Below the pieces are notes generated by a model. That model searched no databases. It was not told the origin of the DNA and was given only the letters and a program-made list of their open reading frames with translations. 64,000 bases of DNA from Petaurus breviceps papuanus (taxonomy: Eukaryota; Chordata; Mammalia; Diprotodontia; Petauridae): contig JAMXIF010000031.1 of assembly GCA_028583685.1 (NCBI GenBank), positions 4,339,515 to 4,403,514 on the forward strand, in the 5' to 3' direction. Every line of letters starts with the position of its first letter. Within the stretch, counting starts at the first letter, position 1. This document shows positions 46,365 through 56,685 of the stretch, in pieces. A program made the translations under genes and the position numbers.

Positions 46365-46780
46365 TTTTATCTTTATAACAACGCTGTCAGTTAAGTACTA
46401 TTATTATTTTTTTTTATAAATGAGCAAATTGAGATGGGAGAGGTATATAAGCTTTTATTAAGTATCTATTATGTGCCAGTCACTTTGCAAATATTATCTC
46501 ATTTTATGCTCACAACAACCCTGGGAGGTAGGTGTTAGTATGATCCCCATTATACAAATGAGGAAACTAAGGCCAAGTGACTTGCCCAGGGTTATAGAGC
46601 TCATAAATGTCTTTGGCTGGATTTGAACTCAGTTCTTCCAGGCCCTGCACTCTATCCATGATGCCACTTAGCTTCTAAGTGATGTGTCCAGAGTCACGCA
46701 GTTAGGAAGAATGAATTAGGTTTTGAACTTACTTGTGCTTGAGGTAGCATTCTAGCCATGTAACACAAGGTTTGGCTTCC
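46365..46780 (-). mobile_element. MIR inserted into MIR
   Basis: An inner reversed MIR (about 46450-46675, gtgccagtcactttgcaaat to ccatgatgccacttagcttc) interrupts an older one. The outer halves are 46365-46445 (gagcaaattgagatgggaga) and 46676-46780 (agtcacgcagttaggaag). Confidence 0.65.
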
Positions 46781-46880
46781 TGTAGCTTTTCTACCTTCTA
46801 CTTTTTGAAAACTCTTGAACCAAATTGAAATGTTCAAATAATCTTTTTCACCTGCCCTTTTAAGTCATTTTTAAAACAGT

Positions 46881-47142
46881 GGTGTGAAAAGCAATGGTGG
46901 AACACACTTGTAGTTTCTGATTCTGGGGAGTTTGAGCTTTGGAATTTTGAATTGTAGTGTGTTAGGTATCTGCACTAAGTATGGCACCAATAGTGTGAGC
47001 TGTGGGAGTAGGGATCCACTAGGCTCTCTGAGTAGAGGTGACTTGACCAGGGTTGGAAATGGGGCAGATTAAAGCTTTGCTGATCAAGAGTGAAATCAGA
47101 CCCATGGTTTACCTGGGCAAGATAAGGAGACCCAGTCTATAA
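46881..47142 (+). pseudogene. 7SL (SRP) RNA pseudogene
   Basis: The ~260-bp stretch follows the whole 7SL order: acttgtagtttctga (7SL cctgtagtcccagct), ggggagtttgagc, ggtatctgcactaagt, tatggcaccaatagt, ggaaatggggcag, tgctgatcaagag, and a terminal tgggcaagataaggagaccc with agtctat. It is decayed throughout, has no type-2 pol III promoter context that I can judge intact, and sits in an intron, so it is a dead retrocopy. A 7SL-derived SINE is less likely because the S-domain is present. Confidence 0.88.
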
Positions 47143-47985
47143 AAGGTATGCTGCTGCCCGCTTCATCAATAAGCATCTTCCTCTTAATTCGGTCTCCTAT
47201 TAGTCTGCTTCAGCTTCCTTTTTCTTTTGTTTTCCACTTTTATTTTTGGCCTTCGTTTCTTTAGCCCAGCTAAGAAAGTGTCTGTTTCCTTCATTAGGTA
47301 CTGTGTTTACTTAAGGCCGATTTCTGTCTTTTCCTGAACAAAGTTTAAATTGTTTTATCCTTCTCAACCCATTTTAACCATCTTTCAATTCAAAGAATGT
47401 TTTCCTTAGTGTCCTACCCTTTAGGGGTTGAGGGGACTTTGGAGGTTATCTGGTCATGTAGGTAGTAAGTAAAAGAAAAGTTTGAAACTAGCTTTTTTGA
47501 CTCCCAAGTCAAATTCTCTACATGCAATACCATGCTGCTTCTAGTTAATTATAAAGGTATACAGAAATATTTTTGGATTTAATGAAAACCAAGAAGCCAG
47601 TTTCTTGTCTTACTCTATCATTTCATTCCTGGCCATGAGTTTTCATTTTGAATTTTCTTTTTGGTGGGGAGAAGGCAACATAAGGGATCAAAAAGATGGC
47701 AGTTTTACTTTGTCTACATTGCCATCTTCCTCTGTTAGATTATAACCCTTAGAATTTAGGAAGTACGCTCTTTAAATGAAATGTATTTTGGTACTGTTAC
47801 AGTGCCATACAAATAGAACCTTGTTCTCTTGAGTTTTAGTTAGGCATATTCAATAATCTGTTAAATTTTTTTCTCTCTCACTTTTTTCCTATTTAGAAGC
47901 CTATTTGTCATCCATATATGTCAGGTAACTGAGAAGATATCAAAGGAGTTTGTATTTCCAGCATTCCATATTTTTCAGTTCATTA
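47143..47985. other. Intron stretch, nothing recognised
   Basis: No gene or repeat could be supported. Confidence 0.5.
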
Positions 47986-48690
47986 CATCAGTTAATCAAC
48001 AAACATTTATTAAGTCACTCAGTCAATAAACATTTATTTAGTGTCTGCTACTTGCCTGGAATTGTGCTAAGTACTGGCTATAAAAAGAAAGGCAGAAGAC
48101 AGCCCCTGCTCTCAAGGAACCCTCAGTGTAATGGGGGAGACTACATGCACATAACTGTGCACAAACCTGTTATCCATAAGATAAATTGGAGATTATAAAA
48201 ACAGGGAAGGTACCAAAAGGATGACTTTATATAGAAGGTAGAATTTTAGCTGGAACTTGAAAGAAGCCAGGAGGCATATACTAAGCTAAGCCCTGGGATA
48301 CAAAGATAGGAAAAATCAATCCCTGTCCTCAAGGAGCTTACACACTAATGGGGGCGATAACATGTGAGTACATAGGTACACACGCCTTAGTGCGGGTAGA
48401 AGGTAATTGGAGAGGGGAATGCGGGAGTGACTGGGATGGTTGGGAAGGCTTCCTGCAGTTTAAATGAGTAGTGAGGGAACCACAAACGTCAAGAAACAGA
48501 GATGAGAAGGAAGAGCACTCCAGGCACAATGGTTAGGGAGGACAAAGGCAGGAAAAAGGAGAAAGAGAGTTTTGTGTTTGAGGCTGGTTTCGTTGGATTA
48601 TAGAATCTGGGAGGGGGGGGACAAGGTATGAGACTACTGAAAAGGCAGGAAGAGACCAGCTTGTGTGTCTGTTGTAAGAAGGGGGTATGC
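47986..48690 (-). mobile_element. L2 LINE fragments, overlapping copies
   Basis: Two successive reversed L2 3' ends are seen: tgctctcaaggaaccctcag near 48107 and ctgtcctcaaggagcttaca near 48324. The second continues to a block with gagcactccaggcacaatgg. Confidence 0.75.
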
Positions 48691-48959
48691 TATGTGCTGT
48701 CATAATCATACTTTTACTTTTGAAATGTAGTTATATTTAATAAGCATTTTTGAGCTTCTGCTATATGTAGAATTCTATGCTAGAAGCTGTGGTATATAAC
48801 ATAAATAAGATGTGCCCCAATGGAGCTTATCATTCATTAGAAGGGGAGAGCTATGATTCCCTTATAAGGCATATATGCTAAAGCAGTCAAAGACAGAAAA
48901 CAAGACCCAGGACATAACCAAGATATTTTCTGTGAGAACAAAGAATTATAGACAAAGCA

Positions 48960-49165
48960 AATATCCATTGTTTGAGGGAATGATGAAAAACCTTTGAATG
49001 TAACAGTGTAGTATTGGGCAGTAAGAAATGATTTACATATATATAAAGAATTCAGGGAAATGTGAGAGGGTTTATATGAACTGCTAAAGAATGAAATAAT
49101 CAAAACCAATAAAACAATATATATACAATAACTACAACAATGCAAATGAAAAGATCATTAAGAGA
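48960..49165 (+). mobile_element. L1 3'-end fragment
   Basis: The blocks cagtaagaaatgatttacat and aatgaaataatcaaaaccaa match the region at 29960-30060 in the same order. Confidence 0.62.
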
Positions 49166-49194
49166 AAATTGAAAAAATCAGCTAAGGTTGTAGA

Positions 49195-50490
49195 AAACAG
49201 TGAGTCAGCAAGCATTTAATAAATACTTACTATGTTCCAAGAACTGTGCCAAGTGCCAGGAACACAAAAAAGGGCAGGGTCCTTCCTGAGGAACTCACAG
49301 TCTAGTGATAGAAGCAGTGTGCAAACAGCATGTACACGCAATGTATGTGCAGGATAAACTGGAAATAACAAAGAGAGGTAAGACTTCTAGTAGGAGTGGG
49401 ATTTTAGCTGAGACTTGAGGGAAGCCAGGAGGCAAAGATGTCTAGGAACAGCTAGGTAGCATAGTAGAAAGAGGTCTGGGTCTAGAATCAGGATGACTTG
49501 AGTTCAGATATAGCCTCAGACACTTTGTAGCTATAGGACCTTGGGCAAGTCACTTAACCCCAGTTTGTCTCAGTTTCTTCATCTGTAAAATGGTAAGAAT
49601 AATAGCATCTACCTCTGGGGTGGTTGTGATTTTCAAATGAGATAATATTTGTAAAGTGCTTAGCACAATGCCTAGCACACAGTAGGAACTATATAAATGC
49701 TTTGTCATCATCATTATTATTATATGAGGAGGGAGAACATTTTCCCTGCATGATGAGATACATAGAGGACAGTCAGTGAAAAGGCATGGAGTGGGATGGG
49801 ATATCATGCTTGAGGAACACCAAGGAGGTCAGTGTCGCTGGGTCACAGAGTATGTAGAAGTGGATAAGCCATAAGAAGACTGGAAAGGTGGAAGGAGAGG
49901 GGCAGGTAATGAATGGTTTTTGTATGCCAGAAAAAGAGGCGATATGGTCAGACCTGTACTTTAGGATGATTTCTTTGACAGTTGATTGGAGATAGATTGG
50001 AGAAGAGATTCTGGTAGGGAGACCAGTCAACAGGTAATTGCAGTAGTCCAGATGTGAGGTGAAGAGGGCCTATATCAGGGTGGTGGCACTTCTCTCAGAG
50101 AAGTGGGAATATTTGAGAGATGTCATAAAAGTAAGATCATCAGACCTTTGCAACAGATTGGATATTGAGGTTGAGAGAGAGAGGAGTTGAAGATGACACC
50201 TTGATTATGAGACTGGGAGAATATGGTACCCTCAGCAATACTAGGAAGAGAGGAGAGTTCTGAGAAAAAATAGAGTTCAGTTTTATACAGGTCAAGATTA
50301 AGATATCTGTGTGATATCCAGGTGATATATCCTCTAGGCAACTGAAGGTGTGATACTGAGAGATTAGGGCTGGATAAATAAATTTGAGAATCCTCAGCAT
50401 AGAGAAGATAATTGAATCTATGAAAGCTGATAGGAGAGAGAAGAGTCCAAATAAGGAAATATACCCTGCTACTTCCAGCTTAAAGGTAAG
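49195..50490 (-). mobile_element. L2 LINE fragment split by a MIR/THER SINE
   Basis: The reversed L2 runs from ttcctgaggaactcacagtc near 49282 through the RT region (50123-50341 reads YLNLDLYKTELYFFSELSS on the - strand) to about 50490. A + strand MIR/THER SINE occupies about 49447-49722. Confidence 0.83.
49447..49722 (+). mobile_element. MIR/THER SINE inside L2
   Basis: It runs from aacagctaggtagcatagta through ggaccttgggcaagtcactt and cttcatctgtaaaatggtaa to gcctagcacacagtagga and an ATT-rich tail. Confidence 0.82.
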
Positions 50491-50695
50491 AGGACCAGTA
50501 GGATAGAATATTTTATATGTTGTCAGATGTAGTTTCTATGTTAGATGTTTTTGCTTAATGGTTTTTCTTTGTCACAAGGAAAGGTTAAGTTTGTAGGAAA
50601 AGGTTAAGATAAGGACAGGACGTGTGGTTTTATTGATAGAGGGAACTCCTGGATTTAGAAATTCTTTTTACCAATGCACGTCAGCAGTTGCCTAG

Positions 50696-51466
50696 CGCGG
50701 TGCTTCTTAAATTGTAGGCCATGACCCTGTCTTGTAACTGAATGTGGGGGTCACAAAAATTTTGGCATCAGTAAAAGGTTTCTGAATGCGCAACGACCAA
50801 AATTAATTCAAAAATCAAACTCGTAATGAATCTGGGGTGTTTCTGGCAGCACTTGCCCTTGTTGCATCGCACAAATTCACTGCATCCTTGCTTCTGAATA
50901 CATAACATGTGCACTTTGCACTGTGCATGCCATCATGTCACTCAATGCCAGTGAATGCTGCCAGAAACACCTTGGCTCAGATTCAAGACTATCGTATGTT
51001 ATGAATTGCAGTGTTTTTACTGTACTTACAAAATCATTAGATGAATTTTGACCTGGGATTAGAACAGAAAACCTAACAGTTTCTGAAATGACCCTAAACA
51101 TGCTTCTACCATTTTGTATTACATATTTATGGGAAGTGGTGTTCTCAGCATTGATTTTTATAGAATCAAACTGTTGATCAACTTTGAAAAGTGTTGAAGA
51201 TGTTCTATGTCCTGCAGTATCAAATATTCTGCCAAGATTTAATTCTTTATGTAAAAATAAACAAGCATATCCATCTCATTAGTATGCAACTTTGCTTTTG
51301 TCTTTAATAAATGGTAAAATTACATATATACCAAAGAATTATTGTAAAATGAATTTCTTTATGATTTATTATTAGTAAATGTTTGATTTGTATACCTGTT
51401 TTATACTTTCACGTAAAAGTTGCTCGGGTAAAAAGGGGTTGCAGGTGGATCAGTTAAGCATTCTGT
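50696..51466 (+). mobile_element. hAT transposon remnant with transposase C-terminus
   Basis: The left end (ggtgcttcttaaattgtagg) and right end (aaaaggggttgcaggtgg, ttaagcattctg) form decayed hAT-type inverted termini. Around 51117-51290 a frame reads ITYLWEVVFSALIFIES and later ILPRFNSLCKNKQAYPSH, closely resembling the conserved C-terminus of hAT transposases of the SPIN/Charlie/ZBED kind. The catalytic core is not present. A 16-bp perfect inverted repeat lies inside (50836-50851 with 50956-50971). Confidence 0.78.
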
Positions 51467-51469
51467 CTC

Positions 51470-51780
51470 TGTTCACATAGGTAGTATTTGTTTAAGGCAA
51501 AACTTGAGCCCAGGTCTTCCTGACTCTGAGACTAGCTTACTATCCATTATGCAATATGGTTTCTTTCTGAAGTGGTAGGTTGGGATTTAACTGTGGTGTA
51601 GAGACAAAAGGCATCAATAAAATCCATTAAAAAAAGTGCTTTTACACATATTATCTCATTTTATAAAATAATCTTGTGAGGTGTGGAAGAAGTTTGTTCT
51701 TATTTTGACAAATGAAGAAAGTAAGACTCAGAGAGGTTGTGACTTGCCCAAGAGACAGACTCCAGATCTTTTTATATAGT
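51470..51780 (-). mobile_element. MIR-type SINE fragments
   Basis: One reversed head (gagcccaggtcttcctgact, ~51500-51560) is followed by another reversed MIR (tattatctcattttataaaa to gactcagagaggttgtgact). Confidence 0.6.
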
Positions 51781-51824
51781 TTATTTTTAAAAAGCATATT
51801 AGTTTTATTAAAATAACAATGTAA

Positions 51825-51850
51825 GGGGGTGGAGCCAAGATCATGGAGTA
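51825..51850 (+). mobile_element. 26-bp L1 5'-end scrap flanked by direct repeats
   Basis: The 26 bases resemble the very 5' end of marsupial L1 (gggtggagccaagat). They lie between aaataacaatgtaa and aaacaataatgtaa, which match at 12 of 14 positions. No other L1 part follows directly. Confidence 0.5.
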
Positions 51851-51899
51851 AAACAATAATGTAAACTTCTCTTTTTTTTTTTTAAAAAAACCAATTTTC

Positions 51900-52320
51900 T
51901 TGTATACTTTTTTGAAATTTGTTGTAGATATTTTATATACTCATAATGTTTATTTTGATTTTTGCCTTCTTCAGTCTGCGTTACTTCATGTAATTTTTCT
52001 GTTTCTTTATATTCTAAATATTTTCAATTTGTTATAATAAAATATACCATGTGGTTGATAGATCAGCATTTATTTAGCTGTTTGTCAATCATTAAACATT
52101 TATATTCTATCCATTGTCTTGTTAGTACAGAATTAAGCCACTATGTATATTTTTGTACAGATATGTCTTTTTTCACATCTTACTAATATCTTTAGAGTTT
52201 ATAGTCTTAATAGTGGTATCATTAGGTAAAAGGATCCTAATTCTTGTTGCATTTCATATTTCCAAAAAAGGTTGCTTCTAGGGTTTAGTTTACATTAACA
52301 GATCCTTGGGTAATTTGGAT
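51900..52320 (-). mobile_element. Old L1 3'-end fragment
   Basis: In reverse it resembles decayed L1 3' sequence like that at 1-435, with agtggtatcattagg and a long T-rich start. Confidence 0.45.
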
Positions 52321-53134
52321 ACTGGCAGTGGCACTTCACTCTGGTCCATTTTGAATCATATGATGGAATCCTTGTCTGTTAAAGATAGTTCTTTATTTTT
52401 CATAGATTTAAATCCATCTAAGAAGTATTTACAGTTATCCCTTCCATATTGTGGGGGTAAAGGGTATTAATGCTCCCAAAATCTGGAAAATCTACATAAC
52501 ATTTTTTGGCTCTCCCTTTGTAGCAGAGAAGTCTGAGTTTTTTCTTTTTCTTTCATAGGGTGTTTATAGTATCTGATTGTAAAATTTGGGTTAAGAATTT
52601 GATCATAGGTTGTCATCTGGCTTTCACATGTTGTCTGTAGCTTCTGCAAAACTCCTTAAAAGTTCTCATTTAATTTCTTATGTCAACCTGTGATACATCA
52701 AAACCATGATGGAGAAAGTTGTGATGTGGAAGATAACTGTATTTAGTGTTGCAGTTGAGCTAATTTTTATTTATTTTCTATAGTACTCTTCCTCCTTACT
52801 CTGGGCTAAGTGGAGGCTTCTGAATCTGAATTCTGTAAGGAGCATAGTAATGTTATTACTTAATAGTGCTATAGTAAACTCTCTGGATTCTCACATGCTC
52901 AAAAACACAGAAGGGAGTGATATAGTTTCATAGATGTCTTCAGACAAGTACCTTCCATGACTGAGAGAATTAATGAAACAAAGAGCATTTACTAAGTTTT
53001 TACTGTGGGTGAAGAACTGTGGATATGAATGGAAATATGGTGAAGGTCTTGACTGTCAAAAGAGCTCATACTCTAATGGGAGATACACTGTAGAAGAGGT
53101 CTCAGATACAAGTTAAATGGAAAGGTCCCATGGA
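52321..53134. other. Intron stretch, nothing recognised
   Basis: An L2-like piece with reversed wording (aagagctcatactctaatgg, ~52975-53110) is the only hint. Confidence 0.45.
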
Positions 53135-53990
53135 CTATAAAGTGTAGCAGCAAAGCAAATGGTAATGTATCTTCTTTAAAATTGCTTCCACTGGTAAAAT
53201 CATATCTATTTCTGATATTGAATCATTTGACAGTGCTTTGTTGTCAAGATTTGTGTGTGTGTGTGTGTGTGTGTCTTCAATAGCTGTAGTTGCTTGAGGA
53301 GGTGAGGACTTTAGCACCTATAGATGGAGCTACTAGGTCACATCTCCATAGGGCTTGCCACTCTGACTGTGGAGAGTGAACTGGAAGCAGGGCTGGTGAT
53401 CTGGCAAGTGCTGCTCTTCCATGGCTTTTGGGTTTAGTTTGTCTCCATTGAACAATTTGGAGTTGTTGTTGACTGCTGTAAAATTTCTTTGGATCTTTGA
53501 GCAGCATCACATGCTTATAATTTCTCTGGCTGGCCTCCTGCAGAGAAAATTTGAAATTAATTGAATTAATAGGATTATAAAATTATACTTGCTTGATATG
53601 GGAGCTAGAAAGTTTTGCTGTATTCTATAACTACTGGTTACCCTCTTTGCTTGGACCAGTTCTCTTACATATATGTGCTTTTTGGTCACAAGGGGGACTG
53701 GAAACAGGTTTCAGAGATTGAATAAATCAATACAAATCAGACAGTTGTAAAATGTAAGTCATATTGATGGTAAATCATTAGTATTATCAGTTTTATGAAA
53801 AACAGCCACTATTTTTTCATCAAAATGTTGAACAGTATAATCATACTCTGTTGAAATATCCATTGCCAGATGGACCTGAACAATTTCTGTAGCAACAAAT
53901 CTCAAAGTTGATTTTGACAGCCTTTTAATTTCATCTCTGTACTTCTCAAATATGTCAGTGATGTCAAATTGTGTGGGGATTTCCTATTAT
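53135..53990 (-). pseudogene. Possible decayed coding sequence of unknown origin
   Basis: Several neighbouring - strand segments read like protein, although in different frames and with stops. Examples are DIFEKYRDEIKRLSKSTLRF near 53955-53890, FNGDKLNPKAMEEQHLPDHQ near 53460-53400, and SNDSISEIDMILPVEAILKK near 53230-53170. A (TG)n run at 53253-53273 lies within it. I do not recognise the family. A dead retrocopy of a host gene is the simplest reading; chance or an unrelated element remains possible. Confidence 0.3.
53253..53273 (+). repeat. (TG)n microsatellite
   Basis: About ten TG units in a row. Confidence 0.92.
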
Positions 53991-54411
53991 GACAATCTTA
54001 GAGTGATTATTAGAACTTCATTCATGGCTCATAAGATCAAATTGGAAATAAAATATCTGTACATAAAATATTAATGTTCATATTCATTATCCATGATCAC
54101 TTCAGTAATAATACTGCTTTATTTAATCCTTTATAATTTTAAAGCACTTTCACATATATCATTTTAAAATTTCATATTGGAGTTTATATAAAAGTCATGG
54201 TTTTGAGTAGTATATTATTGCAGTTTAAGGGTTTGCTTACTTTTTTGTTTGCTTACTGGTTGCATGGTACGAGGGTGGTTAGCCAGTCTCCTATAGCCGC
54301 CTACATTGGCATGCCTACCCACCCACCCTATTCAATGCACAGTATTTGCTTGGTTCATTTTGCAATAGTCAGAAGAATGAGACAGAGATCAGATAGTGAT
54401 GCTTAGCAAGC

Positions 54412-54459
54412 TTTATTAATTAAATATTTAATGCGAATGCGTTAGTAAGTAACTTTATT
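54412..54459 (-). terminator. Viral polyadenylation signals
   Basis: Two AATAAA hexamers lie on the - strand at 54454-54459 and 54412-54417, directly after the end of the capsid region (54463), as expected at the right end of a parvovirus genome. Confidence 0.6.
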
Positions 54460-54462
54460 TGG

Positions 54463-56685
54463 TTAGTATGCATAGAATGGTATTTGCTTTCCTGGTATTG
54501 TTGGGAAAGCAATTCTTCCTTTGAAGTCAGGTATCCATCCTTTGGAGTTAATGGCATCCATGTTTGGGGTTCCTGGGTTGAATGTAGATGGTGCTCTTAA
54601 TCTTCCTTTAATTGTTAGTTTTCCTCTTCAGTAGAAAGATGCAAAAGTGTTTATTTTGGCATTGTTTTCCAAGTCTTGATTGAATGTGTTTGTGTATTGT
54701 GGAGTGAGTCTTAGAAATATTTTTCTAGGCGGGTTGTTTTCACATATGAATGGAGCTGCGGGTTTTAGTTTTGGTCCATCATCATAGTTTCCTTTCTTGT
54801 CATAAATTGCTCCGAAAGGATAAAGAGGCCCCTTTGTGTCTACTCCTGTAAATGAGCTATATGTGTTTACTGATGAAGGGTTCACACTAACAACACCTTG
54901 TCCAGTTTTCGGGCTCCCATCATTTGGATCTTGAGTTGTGCTTCCACCGCCTGTCTTGGTACCACGAGTCCCTAGTGCTAGATGCCTTTTCCATCATTTG
55001 CCTGTTCCCTTGACCTCAGTTGACCTTTGACCTGGTTCACTGGCACCACGTGCATAGCCATATACTCCTCTGAAGCATCTGTTATCCTCTCCTGCCCAAT
55101 CTCCATCATCTCCATACTTGGGCTCCTACTGGCCTGGCACCCATTGCTGCTCCTCCTCTGTCTGTTTCAGATGCATATTCAGGAAACAGGCGACCTACTC
55201 GGTGTTGTCTTTTTCTAATGGCTTCAGAGTAAACTATGTCTGGTCTCCCTGCTCTTGTTCCCCAGTTTTCTTTATCAGACACTAGTTCTGCCATGTTCCC
55301 TTGTTCACAGTTTGGTTTGATTCTGGGTGCTCTGCCTAACTTTCTGGTGTCCTGGATGTTTCTACGCAGGTTGCATTTGTTTGCCTTAAATGTGTATTTT
55401 CCTGAATACCAACTGTCTCCTGTTCTAAGCATTTCTATTGGTATCGAGTTTTTGAATGTGATGAACATGTTGCCATAATCAGGTATTTTAATTTGTTCGC
55501 TGTATCTAGCTCTTGCTTGGGTAGCGCTGTTGAAGAAGTTAAATGAGCTAAAGTAGTAACCAAATTGTTCTAGTTGGTTGGTTTGCCATGGTTTGTAGCC
55601 TAGTGTTTCTAGGAGTGTGCCATCACTTGACCATGGAAATATGTTGTTTGTATCTTCTGCTATTAGCATGGTTGCTGTAAGGTCATTTATGTATTGCGTT
55701 TGAGGTGGCACTGTTGCTGTTTCTGTTACTGTTTTGATGTAATGTTGAAGATTTCTTGTTCCATGTCTACCAGTTCTATGTGTTTGCATATCCATGCCAT
55801 ATAAGCAAAGTCACTGGGACTCATCCATACTCCCCATGCATTTGCATCTAATTGGAACCACAGAGTTAGTATTTGTGCATGGCCATTGTTTTTCCGTGAG
55901 TCATAGTCTGTCCCTGAAACTGACTTTGGCTTGGTTATTTGTAATGTGTATTCTGAACTTTCAGCTTCTTTTAGTATGATGTGTCTTGATGCATTGCAAG
56001 TGATTGTAACCCATTCTCCAGTATAGTGCCATTCAGTTGTGTTGTTGTAGTTTCCTGTTGATTTGCTTGCCCCTCCACCACCCCCAGCTATTGCAGGTTT
56101 TCCTGGATCACTTGAAAGCAAGGTTGGTTGACCTTCCATGCTTTCTTGTATCTCTGAGTTCATATTTTCTCTGGCTTTTTGTCCTAGTACTTTCATTTTT
56201 TTTTTAGCTAAATTAATGAAGATTTGTTTTGGTGCAGGTCTTTTTTTACTTACAGTTTGTTGTGATAGGTGGTTGGTCTTTTGTTTTTTGTTGGTTGGAG
56301 CTAGTTCTTGTGCAAGGCCTCTTTTTATTTGAAGGCATTGTTTCCAATCCAGCTACCACAGTCTTTGGCGTTTTCAGTTGCTTTGATAAATTCAGTTGAA
56401 ATAGAAGTAAGGGTTATGACCCCAGTTGTTGAAGAATATGATAGTGTTCGTCGTGTTTTTCTGCAGCTTTATCACTTGGGTTGGTTGGTTGTCCTTGGTC
56501 GAGAGTGTTTCTAGGTTGGAGGTATTTATATTCAGGCAAGGTGTAACCTGTAAGCCAGAGTTACATTTATTAGTAGTGTTTTGGTTTAGATTGGAGCAAT
56601 TTGAGGTAGTTGGTTAATATATGTAAGTCTTGGCTTACCTCGTCTGGGTCTGTTGATGTTTGGCATCTATGTGAAGGCATTCTCC
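54463..56685 (-). pseudogene. Parvoviral VP1/VP2 capsid remnant
   Basis: The VP1-unique part has the phospholipase A2-like wording [20 protein letters not shown] followed by the catalytic-type KHDEHY (about 56525-56425). Next come a glycine-rich stretch (AGGGGGASKSTGNYNN, ~56085) as in protoparvovirus VP2, then the jelly-roll core (EWVTITCNASRHI, LDANAWGVWMSP, NDLTATMLIAEDTNNI, ETLGYKPWQ) and a C-terminal part (APFICENNPP, LTPQYTNTFN). The longest open stretch is 229 codons (55106-55795). It is broken. Confidence 0.95.
56548..56638 (-). other. Candidate viral small intron before the VP1 region
   Basis: A donor-like AG|GTAAGC at about 56638 and an acceptor-like CTTACAG ending at 56548 lie about 90 bases apart, just before the phospholipase-like region. 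Protoparvoviruses are known to use a small intron of this size here. Confidence 0.55.

Noticed and set aside
54197-54340. Possible terminal hairpin of the parvovirus (agggtgg facing cccaccct)
   Set aside because: The stem is short and imperfect and would be expected by chance; it was not listed as a feature.
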